From Bacillota bacterium (GTDB lineage: Bacteria; Bacillota; Clostridia; Christensenellales; Aristaeellaceae), in NCBI GenBank assembly GCA_023416585.1, contig JAEZHM010000019.1, positions 10,166 to 74,165 on the forward strand: a stretch of DNA of 64,000 bases, given 5' to 3'. Under the pieces are notes generated by a model that saw only the letters and a program-made list of their open reading frames with translations, was not told where the DNA came from and did not search any database. Made by a program: the position numbers and the translations under genes. This document shows positions 28,305 to 37,102 of this stretch, piece after piece; position 1 is the stretch's first letter, and every line of letters begins with the position of its first letter.

Positions 28305-29066
28305 TTATTTTTCCCCCTTCTTGCCGATGATCGTGAGAAATATCTCTTCCAATGTCGGCTGTTTTTCAACATACTCCACCTTGGCCGGCGGGATCAGCTT
28401 TTTCAGTTCCGCGAGCGTGCCGCTCACGATAATCCTGCCTTCATGCAGAATGGCAATCCTGTCGGCAAGCTGCTCAGCCTCATCCAAATACTGCGTAGTC
28501 AGAAACACCGTTGTGCCTTGATCAGCTAGCTCTTTGACAGTCTTCCAAACTTCGATGCGCGCTTCGGGATCGAGCCCGGTGGTCGGTTCGTCAAGAAAAA
28601 TGACCTGCGGTTTTCCCATCAGGCTCATGGCAATGTCCAGCCTGCGGCGCATCCCTCCCGAATATGTGGACACCCTGCGGTCGGCGGCGTCTAAAAGACC
28701 AAAGAGCTTCAGCATATCGTCAGCCACTTGACGCGGGCTTGTTAGGTGCCGCAGCCTGGCGATCATAATGATATTTTCCCGCCCGGTCAGCATCTCGTCC
28801 ACGGCAGCGAATTGCCCAGTCAGGCTGATCGACTGCCGCACGAAATCGGGCATTGACACAACATCGAATCCGTTTACAGTGGCAGTCCCACTGTCTTGTT
28901 TCAGCAGCGTGGTTAGGATTTTGACAATCGTTGTCTTGCCGGAACCGTTGGGGCCGAGCAGGGCAAAAATCTCACCACGCCGCACCTCAAAATCGACACC
29001 TTTCAGGACTTCAGTGCTTTTAAAGGACTTTTTCAGATCCTTCACCCCAATTGCGATGTCTCTCAT
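28305..29066 (-). CDS. ABC exporter ATP-binding protein (DrrA-like)
   Basis: This 253-residue ATPase has Walker A GPNGSGKTT, the Q loop LTGQFAAVDEMLTG, signature YSGGMRRRLDIA, and Walker B VIFLDEPTTGLDPEA with the switch region VFLTTQYLDEAEQLADRI. This is the DrrA/daunorubicin-resistance type. It overlaps the upstream DUF1048 gene by 4 bases. Confidence 0.95.
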   Translation of the reverse strand: MRDIAIGVKDLKKSFKSTEVLKGVDFEVRRGEIFALLGPNGSGKTTIVKILTTLLKQDSGTATVNGFDVVSMPDFVRQSISLTGQFAAVDEMLTGRENIIMIARLRHLTSPRQVADDMLKLFGLLDAADRRVSTYSGGMRRRLDIAMSLMGKPQVIFLDEPTTGLDPEARIEVWKTVKELADQGTTVFLTTQYLDEAEQLADRIAILHEGRIIVSGTLAELKKLIPPAKVEYVEKQPTLEEIFLTIIGKKGEK

Positions 29067-29416
29067 TTGGAACCGCTCCCCTTTCCAAATTTGTTCATCA
29101 TGTCGCGGTTCAATTTTTTGCGATAGTTATCGGTCCACTTTTTCGTATCGCGCAAAAGCTCGTCACAGAACCCGACAACATCTTCACCCGTTACTTCGAG
29201 AACGTGCTTGCCGTCCGCAGCGCTTAATTCAAACAACTCTATCAATTCGTACTGTATTTTCAACATATCGGAGCCGTCCCCACCCGCGAAATTCCACATG
29301 TATCCTTGGATTTTTTGAAATACGAACCGATAGTCTTCAGGCAGCGCTTCTGCCCTTGCCATTTGTTCCTTATACTCTTTTTTATCCCCGATTATTTTTT
29401 TGATAAGTTCCAGCAT
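29063..29416 (-). CDS. DUF1048 family protein
   Basis: This 117-residue cytosolic helical protein (KKIIGDKKEYKEQMARAEALPEDYRFVFQKIQGYMW) is typical of DUF1048. DUF1048 genes sit beside PadR regulators and ABC exporters in many Firmicutes; their role is unknown. It is a paralogue of the preceding gene. Both share ALPEDYRF-F-KIQ-YM and the V(L/I)-G-D motif near residue 80. Confidence 0.85.
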   Translation of the reverse strand: MLELIKKIIGDKKEYKEQMARAEALPEDYRFVFQKIQGYMWNFAGGDGSDMLKIQYELIELFELSAADGKHVLEVTGEDVVGFCDELLRDTKKWTDNYRKKLNRDMMNKFGKGSGSK

Positions 29417-29418
29417 CG

Positions 29419-29781
29419 TTACCGCACCTCCTTGATAAATCTTTCCGCAATATCTTTGTTTAGTTTTTCCCGCAGCTTTTCAGTATAGGTGATTGACGCG
29501 CCCGCCAATTCTTCTACAAAAGCGCCAACATCATTGCCTATCACGTCAAGAACCTGTTTGCCTTCCGCTGCGCTTGCTTCAAACCAATCAACCAAGTCTG
29601 CAAATATCTTTATACCACCGTCATAGTCAATGCCAATGCCGGTCGTGAACATATACTTCTGAATCTTACGGAACGCAAACCGATAATCTTCCGGCAAGGC
29701 TCCTGCACGCTTCATTATTTGTTTGTAGGCCCGTTTCTCTTCCATGCCGCCTATGATCAATTTGATAATAGAGTCAAGCAT
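29419..29781 (-). CDS. DUF1048 family protein
   Basis: This 120-residue helical protein is a paralogue of its downstream neighbour (RAGALPEDYRFAFRKIQKYMF). The frame stays open to 29841, but AAAGGAGG lies just before the ATG at 29781, which gives a normal DUF1048 length. It starts 2 bases after the padR stop. The two copies in tandem probably arose by duplication. Confidence 0.85.
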   Translation of the reverse strand: MLDSIIKLIIGGMEEKRAYKQIMKRAGALPEDYRFAFRKIQKYMFTTGIGIDYDGGIKIFADLVDWFEASAAEGKQVLDVIGNDVGAFVEELAGASITYTEKLREKLNKDIAERFIKEVR

Positions 29782-29783
29782 TG

Positions 29784-30107
29784 TTACTGCCCCTCCTTTA
29801 GCTGGCTGAGTTTCGACGCGACAAATTCCCATTTTTCCCAAAACCTCCGCAGTTCCTCGCGCCCCGCGTCATTGAGCGTGTAGAACTTGCGCGGAGGTCC
29901 CATGTCGGAGGGTTTTTTCTCCATATCCACAAGCATGTTTTTCTCAAGCCGGATTAAAATGGCATATACCGTTCCCTCTACGACTTCCGTAAAGCCGAGT
30001 GCATTCAAGCGCCTCGTGATTTCATAGCCGTAGGTTTGCTCCCGGCTGATGATTTCCAAGACACAGCCTTCCAACGCGCCTCTGAGCATTTCAGTCAGGT
30101 TTTCCAT
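29784..30107 (-). CDS. PadR-family transcriptional regulator
   Basis: This 107-residue winged-helix protein has GALEGCVLEIISREQTYGYEITRRL, EGTVYAILIRLEKNMLV and a PPRKFYTLNDAGREEL wing: the PadR domain followed by a short dimerisation helix. PadR proteins of this type repress their own promoter and a linked exporter until the drug ligand binds. It is first in the five-gene exporter operon. Confidence 0.93.
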   Translation of the reverse strand: MENLTEMLRGALEGCVLEIISREQTYGYEITRRLNALGFTEVVEGTVYAILIRLEKNMLVDMEKKPSDMGPPRKFYTLNDAGREELRRFWEKWEFVASKLSQLKEGQ

Positions 30108-30143
30108 TCAAACACCTCTCACTATTTTACATAGCCGGTATAC

Positions 30144-30184
30144 TGTGACGCTGATATTCATCGTCGCTGGTATGCAGCGTCACA
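30144..30184. promoter_or_regulatory. Inverted repeat in the padR leader, probable PadR operator or leader hairpin
   Basis: TGTGACGCTG (30144-30153) faces CAGCGTCACA (30175-30184), a perfect 10-base pair set. It lies just downstream of the padR transcription start. In addition ACATAGTA is repeated at 30182-30189 and 30196-30203, the second copy overlapping the -10. Confidence 0.55.
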
Positions 30185-30197
30185 TAGTAGCAGGTAC

Positions 30198-30226
30198 ATA
30201 GTAACACTGAATAGCGGCCTTGTCAA
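30198..30226 (-). promoter_or_regulatory. Promoter of the padR exporter operon
   Basis: TTGACA (30221-30226) and TACTAT (30198-30203) on the minus strand are 17 bases apart. The start would be near 30191, about 85 bases before padR. Confidence 0.8.
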
Positions 30227-30456
30227 TATCAAGGCGAAAAATTTCATCAGTCAGGATTTTCATGCGTTGTACTAAAACCGCTTGAACTTCTTTAATGATT
30301 GTTTAAACACAACACATATGAATACTGAATTTGGAATATACTTTGCTGATATTTAGTGATATTATGAGGGACATACACAAGCACAGCAAAATGTAGATTA
30401 ATAACTCGTGAAAACGGAAAGGATTTTGACAATACGACTGGAATGAGGTGGAAAAA
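30227..30456 (+). other. Upstream region of the SPFH gene
   Basis: Together with the padR promoter region this makes a 349-base gap between padR and the SPFH gene. On the plus strand TATTAT at about 30360 could be a -10, but no matching -35 was found. A TTGACA at about 30426 is too near the gene to serve it. GAGGTGG just before the ATG is the RBS. Confidence 0.4.
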
Positions 30457-32463
30457 ATGCCGTATCTTGAACTTTTGACACTGGTGTTTTCAGTTCTCAT
30501 CGGGCTCATCCTGCTATTGTGGGTCATAGGTCTTAGAATCATCCCCAATAACAAGATCGCCATCATCGAAAAATGGTGGTCTCATAAGGGTTCCCTGGAT
30601 ATGCAGATCATTGCCTTGAATGGCGAAGCCGGCTTTCAGCCCCAGGTCATAAGAGGTGGTCTTCATTTCCTGACACCGCTTATGTACAAGGTACATATTT
30701 GCCCCCTTGTTACTGTCCCCCAGGGGCAGATTGCCTACGTGTTCGCGCGGGACGGTATGCCTCTTGAGCCAATCCAGACATTGGGCAAAATCATACCTGA
30801 ATGCGATAACTTCCAGGATGCGCGCGGCTTCTTGCATAGCGGCGGCCAGAGAGGCCCTCAAAGAGGGATCATCAGGGAAGGAACTTACGCGTTTAACCTT
30901 GCACAGTTCATCATCATTACGGAAGACAAAATCTATTACCTGCCCATGGGAACAAAGGCCGAGGAATCGACCATCATGAACATGGCGGAGCTGCTGAAAG
31001 ACAGAAAGGGCTTTACACCCGTCGTCATCAAAGGTACGGATGACAAAGTCGGCATTGTTACGGTACATGACGGTCTCTCGCTGGCCCATGACGATATTAT
31101 TGCCCCCGCAGTTGGCGTTGACCCAAGCAAATCCGAAACGTATCACAATAATTTCCAGGACCCTGAAAAGTTTCTAAAGGCCGGCGGGTTCAGGGGACGG
31201 CAATATCAGGTTCTGGTGGAAGGCACCTACTTTATCAACCGCTTTTTCGCAACTGTGGAGCTGATTGAAAAGACTCTGATAGAAGTCGGATATGTGGGCG
31301 TTGTGGTATCGTTCATTGGGCCCAAGGGCGTAGATTCCACAGGCGACGATTACAAGCATGGGGAGTTGGTGGAGAAGGGGTTCCGCGGCGTGTGGCGGGA
31401 GCCTCTCATGCCTGGCAAATATGCCTTCAATACGTATGCCGGTAAAATCATCACCGTTCCCACTACGAATATCATTCTTAAATGGATCAGCAACCAGACC
31501 GGCTATCATAAATTTGACGAGAACCTGACGGAAGTCAGCCTGATTACCAAGGATGCCTTCGAACCTTCCCTTCCCTTGTCCGTTGTCATGCACATCGACT
31601 ATAAAAAGGCCCCATTGGTGATCCAGCGGTTTGGCGATGTGAAAATGCTGGTGGACCAGACCCTTGACCCCATGGTATCCGCCTATTTCAAAAACATAGG
31701 CCAGACCAAGACACTGATACAGCTCATACAGGACAGAAACGAAATTCAGAAAGTTTCCTCCAATGAGATGAAGGCAAAATTCGAGCATTACAATCTCGAG
31801 CTGGAAGAAGTGCTCATCGGCACCCCGGCCGCATCCAAGAGCGATGACAAGATCGAGGTCATTCTGACCCAGCTCCGTGAAAGGCAGATCGCCATGGAGC
31901 GGATCGAAACCTACTCGCAGCAGGAAAAGGCGGCCGGCAAGGAAAGGGACTTGAGGGAAGCCGAATCCAAAGCCATGCAGCAGAAGCTTTTAACGGAATC
32001 TGACATCAATATTCAAATACAAAGCAACGTCGGTAAAGCCGAATATCAAAGATCGCTGCAGGAAGCATCCAAAATCAAGGCAATTGCTGAGGCTGAAGCT
32101 GAAAGAGAAGCCAGAGTCGGTATTGGTAGAGCCGTAGCTATTGAGGAACAGGTAAAGGCTTATGGCGGGCCCCAATATCAGGTCGTGCAGGATGTAATGA
32201 CCAAATTTACATCCGCAGTCGAAAAAGCAAAGGTCGATATCGTTCCCAAGACTGTGCTCAGCATGGGCGGCGGAGATAAACAGAATAGCTCCGTCAACGC
32301 CTTTGAAATGCTGCTAAATCTCCTGGTCAGTGAAAAGCTGGGCGTTGTGCTCAACCAAGGAAGCAAGGAAGAAGATGCCCGTGTGAAAAGCATCAAGGAA
32401 TCCATCATGAAGGCCATGGTACAGGAGCCCGGGCAGGAGCCGGCTGCTTCCGATATTCAATGA
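30457..32463 (+). CDS. SPFH/Band 7 (flotillin-like) membrane protein
   Basis: The protein is 668 residues from ATG 30457 (RBS GAGGTGG; an in-frame GTG at 30448 is part of that RBS). A single N-terminal membrane span (LVFSVLIGLILLLWVIG) is followed by 'IPNNKIAIIEKWW'. An internal duplication places NFQD..FL..GG.RG.Q....EGTY at residues about 118-140 and again at about 232-255. A Band 7 domain and a long Ala/Glu coiled coil (about 485-570; EAEAEREARVGIGRA) follow, and the C-terminus is oligomerisation-type. Flotillins organise membrane microdomains. The usual NfeD partner gene is absent. Confidence 0.87.
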   Translation: MPYLELLTLVFSVLIGLILLLWVIGLRIIPNNKIAIIEKWWSHKGSLDMQIIALNGEAGFQPQVIRGGLHFLTPLMYKVHICPLVTVPQGQIAYVFARDGMPLEPIQTLGKIIPECDNFQDARGFLHSGGQRGPQRGIIREGTYAFNLAQFIIITEDKIYYLPMGTKAEESTIMNMAELLKDRKGFTPVVIKGTDDKVGIVTVHDGLSLAHDDIIAPAVGVDPSKSETYHNNFQDPEKFLKAGGFRGRQYQVLVEGTYFINRFFATVELIEKTLIEVGYVGVVVSFIGPKGVDSTGDDYKHGELVEKGFRGVWREPLMPGKYAFNTYAGKIITVPTTNIILKWISNQTGYHKFDENLTEVSLITKDAFEPSLPLSVVMHIDYKKAPLVIQRFGDVKMLVDQTLDPMVSAYFKNIGQTKTLIQLIQDRNEIQKVSSNEMKAKFEHYNLELEEVLIGTPAASKSDDKIEVILTQLRERQIAMERIETYSQQEKAAGKERDLREAESKAMQQKLLTESDINIQIQSNVGKAEYQRSLQEASKIKAIAEAEAEREARVGIGRAVAIEEQVKAYGGPQYQVVQDVMTKFTSAVEKAKVDIVPKTVLSMGGGDKQNSSVNAFEMLLNLLVSEKLGVVLNQGSKEEDARVKSIKESIMKAMVQEPGQEPAASDIQ

Positions 32464-32576
32464 ACCGTCAAAATGTCCGCAAATAAAGCGCCTGCGGATA
32501 CGGTTCTGAAACGGCGGAGCAAGCCGGGAAGAGAAAGCTTCCGCCAGGCTGATTAAAGCTAAATACGGATAGAAGA

Positions 32577-32613
32577 GGCCCGCAAACCCAGCAAAACCAT
32601 GGGTCTGCGGGCC
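32577..32613 (+). terminator. Terminator after the SPFH gene
   Basis: GGCCCGCAAACCCA (32577-32590) pairs with TGGGTCTGCGGGCC (32600-32613), with one mismatch, followed by CAACTTTTGTTT. It ends the SPFH transcript before the convergent YczE-like gene. Confidence 0.8.
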
Positions 32614-32744
32614 CAACTTTTGTTTCGAACCGATTTTTGAACCCAATTGTCCTTTCGATATTTGTACCCACCATGTTGCAAATGAAAAAACCCTCGATTT
32701 CTCAAGGGTATACTCTGGACAGGACAAGAAGGCATGGGGGCGGA

Positions 32745-33416
32745 CTATCCGGAGATGCTTCGGTCAAACCATGCTCTTGTGACCTCAAACAGGCTCTGAT
32801 GCCTGACACTGCGCGGTTCAAACTTCAGCAGCCTGAAAATGATTTGCATAGTAACGCCCATGCCAAAGGTCGAGATGACGGTTCCGATGCCGATTGGCGC
32901 GCCCAAGAGCCAGCCAATTGAAAGTACAACACACAGTATTCCGGTATTCACAACGCCGATCGGGACCTTGGGCAGGCGCTTTCCGAGACCCACGAGAAAC
33001 GCGTCCCGCGGGCCGCAGCACTGCCCGGTGGACATGTAAATGAACTGCCCCAAACTCATGATGAACAGCCCCGCGATCATGACGGCGATGCCAAGCGGCA
33101 CGCCAGATTGCACCGGAACGATCCCGAGGTTGTTGTAAATGTCCACAAACAGGCCTACGAGAAACGCGTCGAGGATTGTTCCGTAACCGATTTTTTCCCG
33201 CATCATAAGATCTATCGCCACAATGATGCAGCTTATGGTTATATGTGCCGTGCCATAGGATAGTGGTGTGTGGTAGGCGATGCCCATGCTGAAGGAATCC
33301 CATGGCGCAAGCCCGATGTTCGCGGCAATGGTTAGACGCACCCCAAATGCGAACACCGCGAGGCCAAAGGCCGTTTTAAGAAACTTTAGAAGAATTCTTG
33401 CGCGCGAATTGTCCAC
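32745..33416 (-). CDS. YczE/YitT-like integral membrane protein
   Basis: The protein is 223 residues with five or six membrane helices. Signature stretches are FAFGVRLTIAANIGLAPWDSF, a DAFLVGLFVDIYNNLG segment and GQFIYMSTGQCCGPRDAFLVGL, as in the YczE/YyaS family of unknown transport role. The frame is open to 33470, but a promoter at 33483-33511 would then leave only about six leader bases. GTG 33416 has AAAGGG 8 bases upstream and is preferred. Confidence 0.8.
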   Translation of the reverse strand: MDNSRARILLKFLKTAFGLAVFAFGVRLTIAANIGLAPWDSFSMGIAYHTPLSYGTAHITISCIIVAIDLMMREKIGYGTILDAFLVGLFVDIYNNLGIVPVQSGVPLGIAVMIAGLFIMSLGQFIYMSTGQCCGPRDAFLVGLGKRLPKVPIGVVNTGILCVVLSIGWLLGAPIGIGTVISTFGMGVTMQIIFRLLKFEPRSVRHQSLFEVTRAWFDRSISG

Positions 33417-33482
33417 GATGCACGCCCTTTCACGACAGCGGTTTTTTGGGCGGAATGACTCCTCCCCCACACTTGATGCACA

Positions 33483-33511
33483 AGTATACCATAGCGCGGC
33501 GGGCTCGACAA
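33483..33511 (-). promoter_or_regulatory. Promoter of the YczE-like gene
   Basis: TTGTCG (33506-33511) and TATACT (33483-33488) on the minus strand are 17 bases apart. Transcription starts near 33476. It lies in the 351-base divergent gap that also holds the blaI-like promoter at 33700-33728. The stretch 33520-33690 between them is GC-rich with no gene seen. Confidence 0.7.
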
Positions 33512-33699
33512 GCTTCGTTTTGTTACACGATCACGAGCGCGGACCGGCGCGCCGTATACGCCCGCAAACGGCGTTTTCGGAGGGTGGGAACGGGATCGCG
33601 GGCGCCGGAGCGGAAAAAATGGGCGTTTGTGGTTCAAAGTGCCAGGAAGCGCACAAGAGCAGTAATAACCAAGAGCAGAGACTGAGCATGAAAAACAGG

Positions 33700-33750
33700 T
33701 TGACACCTTTCTACCTGTATGCTACAATTTAGGTAACAGAGAATCTACCT
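33700..33750 (+). promoter_or_regulatory. Promoter and BlaI-type operator of the M56-SBP operon
   Basis: TTGACA (33700-33705) and TACAAT (33723-33728) are exactly 17 bases apart. Half-sites TACCT (33712-33716) and AGGTA (33731-33735) form an inverted repeat centred on the -10, and a third TACCT lies at about 33746-33750. BlaI/MecI repressors bind dyads over the promoters of their own operons. The half-site sequence here differs from the classical TACA/TGTA form. Confidence 0.75.
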
Positions 33751-33767
33751 ATCTGGAGGAATTTTTC

Positions 33768-34151
33768 ATGCCGATTCAACTGACGGAAGCGGAATCCAAA
33801 ATCATTGAGCTATTATGGCAGGAACGTCCCCTGACCATGACACAGATCACCCATCGGCTGAAAGATGTAACGGGTTGGACGAAGCATACCGTCATCAATA
33901 TCCTCAAGCGCATGCTCCAAAAAGGAACGATACGCATGGAGGATATAAAGCCTGCGAAGCTGTATTACCCGTTGGTCGAGAAGGCGGAGGTCGTAGAGGA
34001 AGAAACGCAAACTTTTCTTGACAAAGTGTATGATGGCAAGCCCGTACTGCTGATGAGCGCTATGGTGGACAGCGGAAGGCTTAACGAAAGAGAAATTGAT
34101 GAGTTGCTGGAATTGCTCCAGCAAGCAAAGGAGGCCAAGGGTGATTTCTGA
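33768..34151 (+). CDS. BlaI/MecI-family repressor
   Basis: This 127-residue protein has an N-terminal winged helix (LTEAESKIIELLWQERPLTMTQITHRL ... WTKHTVINILKRMLQKG) and a C-terminal dimerisation arm. BlaI-type repressors are inactivated when a partner M56 metallopeptidase signals from the membrane. RBS TGGAGGAA. The coding end overlaps the GTG start of the M56 fusion by 11 bases, the usual blaI-blaR1 arrangement. The operon it should control holds a transporter rather than a beta-lactamase. Confidence 0.94.
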   Translation: MPIQLTEAESKIIELLWQERPLTMTQITHRLKDVTGWTKHTVINILKRMLQKGTIRMEDIKPAKLYYPLVEKAEVVEEETQTFLDKVYDGKPVLLMSAMVDSGRLNEREIDELLELLQQAKEAKGDF

Positions 34152-37071
34152 TACGTTTGTGTCTGCTTTGGTCACGCAATCCCTCACCGGGGCTGGGTTA
34201 ATCCTTCTGATGCTAACTCTCCGAAAATTACTGAGCGGTAAGGTACGGCATACGCTGCTATACGGCCTGTGGCTGGTGGTCGCGCTGCGAATGCTCATCC
34301 CCCTCTCGCTCCCCAATCCGATCCATTTTGATCGTAAAACGGATATTCCCGCGCAGGTGGCATACATCGTGCAAAAGGATGATGCAGTAACGCAATCGCG
34401 AAACGACGATACAGGGTTGGTTCAATCCAAATCAGATGCGCAGGCGGCTGTACAAGCTGCCCCTCCGCAGATGCAAGACGCTGTTTCACAAAGTACGTCA
34501 TCGACCCAACCCACTCAGGCAGCCGGGCGAACCTTGCCAATGGCGCAATGGTTGACAGCAGTCTGGCTCTTGGGCGTCGCCCTATCCGCAGCCTATATGC
34601 TGCTTGTGAATCACAGCTTTGTTCGGCGAATCTTTGCCGAAGCGGTTGCGCTGCCGGTTACATCGCCCGTCCCCGTGTATCTGGCAAACGTGCCCTCCCC
34701 CTGCCTTGTCGGCGTACTTCGTCCACGCATCGCGCTCAACGCGGTAAGCGCGCGCCCTGAAAACCTGCCGTTCGCATTGGCGCACGAACAATGCCATTAT
34801 CGAGGCTGGGATCATGTTTGGAATCTACTGCGCAATATACTGCTTGCGGTATTTTGGTTTCACCCGTTGGTATGGCTGGCTGCTCATTGCTCGCGTCAGG
34901 ACTGCGAACGCGCGTGCGATGAACGCTCCATCCGCACATTGACTCGAGGAGATACGATTGAGTACGCACGCACGCTGATCGCGCTCGTATCGCCACGCAA
35001 TGTCACTCTTGGCGCACCAGCCAGCTTCATGGCAACGACATTGCCGGACATGAAAAAGCGCGTGAGCTTGATTGTTACCCGAAGGCACATACAGCGCTGG
35101 GCCTGCGCACTATTTGCGGGTCTTATGCTGCTCTCCTCAGCCGTCAGCCTTGCCACCGGCGAGACTGTGGTTCGGGAGATCGCGTTACCCAAGGACTATC
35201 AAGAAGAACTTCTCTTCTATCCCACACAGGACGGTCTTTGGGTGGTCATGGACGGTCGGTTATACCGCCAGAGCGGAGAGGATGCATTTGCAGAGGTAGC
35301 CTCTATCCCATCAGCTTCTCAGATCGTCACGGACGCCTCGAACATATACATCCTGGATGCCAAGCAAAAGAAAGTTCTGATGCTGGATTTCTCTGGAAAC
35401 GAACAGGGCGCGTGGACGCTGCCAGAGGAACTAACGCCTTTCAAGATAGAAATCGCCGGCAACAAGCTGGCAGTGTTATCTGGATTACCCGCCGGGTTGG
35501 CATATGGGCGAGTAACCGCGGAGGGTGAACTCTACCTGCTGGATAAAGAAAGCGGTTCGCTAACGCAGGTCAAGCTCGGCACGGTTACCGATATATGCCC
35601 GGATGGAAAAGGCGGACTTCTTGCGCTGCATGTGCCCATGCCCGGTATGACTGAGGCGCTGGTAAGCCGACTAAACTTGAAAAACCTATCAGCGCAGACG
35701 ATTGTTCAGACGCTTATCCAAGCGCAATCCATCGCCGCAGGGCCGGATATCGTGTATATATTGGGAGGAGGCCGATTGGTTCAATACGACGAGAAGACGC
35801 AGATACAAACGGTCATCCCGGTTCCGCCTTCAGAGGAGAAATACAAATTCAATTATGAAAATATGCTCGATATCCGCGCCTCAAAAGACATGCTGTACGC
35901 ATGGGATGCATCCAGCATGCGGCTGCTCTCCATCGATGTCAGTGAAGATCGTTTAGCTAACAAGACGGTGCTGACGATCGTCAACAACGACGGGCTGCGC
36001 GATGCGTTCGATGTCGCGCTGACTAGCTTCTTGACGCGACATCCAGACGTGGAAGTGCGCGACGTGAGCATGAGCCCGGATCAATATAGAACTGCATTGC
36101 TAGCCGGAGACGACGGGATCGACATGCTGTTTGAAGGTGCGGGCCTGATCAGGCAGTTCGCGGAGGCCGGGGCGCTCGCGCCGCTGAGCGACGGGACGTC
36201 GATCATGGAGGCGCTTTCGCTGGCTGATTGGCTCCCGTTTGAGGAAATATATTCCAATGGCGGTAAGCTGTACGGCCTACCCGGCTACATCAATTACAAC
36301 CTGTGGAGGATAGACAAGGAGCTTGCACAGCAGGCCGAGTTCCAAATGCCTTCCTATCCCTTTACATGGAGCGATGTATATGAGGCAGCCAGCACGGCTG
36401 GCTTAGGTCAACCCGGAAAGCCGGTGCTCCTATATGACAACACGGGAACCCCGGACATACTGTACTATTATGTTATGACCCAGGCGCAGAAAGACGGTAC
36501 ACTTCATTTTGATACACCTGGCTTCCGCGAAGATATGGAGGCATACCGGAAAATGGTGGAACAAGGGATCATTGTCTCATGGGAGGGTGGGGAGCGGCCC
36601 AAATCCCCAGCGGCTATCATCGATATGTTTGCCGATATCAGCAGTGAGACAGTGCCCACACCTACGGTCAACGGACTGGAAGTAGCGATGGTGCAGTCTT
36701 ATGGATACTGCGTAAACGCCAACTCGCCTAACCGCGAACTGGCGATGGAGCTCCTGGCAGAAATCGCAAAACCGGAAAATCAGTATCAAACCGATTACGG
36801 CATTCCATCCACCATGCTGCTGCAGGACATTCAGCCCTATTCCCACGCGCATTATAACGATCCAACCTGGGGAATCCCCCGCTACACCGAGCAAATGGAG
36901 ACGCTTCGGCAGTTTGCGGCAGGCAAATGGGTGACATGGAATACAAGGCTGCATCCCGTAAGCTTGCTGGAAAACACGGATATACTGTACCGATATTTGG
37001 TGGGCGAAATTTCCATCGATGAATTCATCCGGGTCATTCAGAGTAAGGCGGACATGATGCAGTACGAGTAG
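34141..37071 (+). CDS. Fusion: M56 (BlaR1-like) metallopeptidase, beta-propeller-like region and solute-binding-protein domain
   Basis: The protein is 976 residues. The GTG start has AAGGAGG (34128-34134) 6 bases upstream. Residues 1-60 hold two membrane helices, and a third is at about 136-160. The M56 zinc site is HEQCH at 215-219, with the downstream ERACDE at 256-261, as in BlaR1/MecR1. The last span is at about 320-341 (WACALFAGLMLLSSAVSLATG). Outside the membrane, residues about 345-605 are a repetitive beta-propeller-like region. From about 609 a complete ABC-type binding-protein domain follows (LTIVNNDGLRDAFDVAL, LYGLPGYINYNLWRID, PFTWSDVYEAA, VAMVQSYGYCVN), where BlaR1 carries its penicillin sensor. 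It probably senses or captures a ligand and signals to BlaI by proteolysis. The role is inferred. Confidence 0.85.
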   Translation: MISDTFVSALVTQSLTGAGLILLMLTLRKLLSGKVRHTLLYGLWLVVALRMLIPLSLPNPIHFDRKTDIPAQVAYIVQKDDAVTQSRNDDTGLVQSKSDAQAAVQAAPPQMQDAVSQSTSSTQPTQAAGRTLPMAQWLTAVWLLGVALSAAYMLLVNHSFVRRIFAEAVALPVTSPVPVYLANVPSPCLVGVLRPRIALNAVSARPENLPFALAHEQCHYRGWDHVWNLLRNILLAVFWFHPLVWLAAHCSRQDCERACDERSIRTLTRGDTIEYARTLIALVSPRNVTLGAPASFMATTLPDMKKRVSLIVTRRHIQRWACALFAGLMLLSSAVSLATGETVVREIALPKDYQEELLFYPTQDGLWVVMDGRLYRQSGEDAFAEVASIPSASQIVTDASNIYILDAKQKKVLMLDFSGNEQGAWTLPEELTPFKIEIAGNKLAVLSGLPAGLAYGRVTAEGELYLLDKESGSLTQVKLGTVTDICPDGKGGLLALHVPMPGMTEALVSRLNLKNLSAQTIVQTLIQAQSIAAGPDIVYILGGGRLVQYDEKTQIQTVIPVPPSEEKYKFNYENMLDIRASKDMLYAWDASSMRLLSIDVSEDRLANKTVLTIVNNDGLRDAFDVALTSFLTRHPDVEVRDVSMSPDQYRTALLAGDDGIDMLFEGAGLIRQFAEAGALAPLSDGTSIMEALSLADWLPFEEIYSNGGKLYGLPGYINYNLWRIDKELAQQAEFQMPSYPFTWSDVYEAASTAGLGQPGKPVLLYDNTGTPDILYYYVMTQAQKDGTLHFDTPGFREDMEAYRKMVEQGIIVSWEGGERPKSPAAIIDMFADISSETVPTPTVNGLEVAMVQSYGYCVNANSPNRELAMELLAEIAKPENQYQTDYGIPSTMLLQDIQPYSHAHYNDPTWGIPRYTEQMETLRQFAAGKWVTWNTRLHPVSLLENTDILYRYLVGEISIDEFIRVIQSKADMMQYE

Positions 37072-37102
37072 GCGCGGTGATATAAAGCAGGAAGGTGCGG
37101 TC

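Noticed and set aside
34141..37071. Penicillin-binding sensor domain as in BlaR1
   Set aside because: No SxxK/SxN/KTG set is visible after the last span. The region is propeller- and SBP-like, so a beta-lactam sensor role is not supported.
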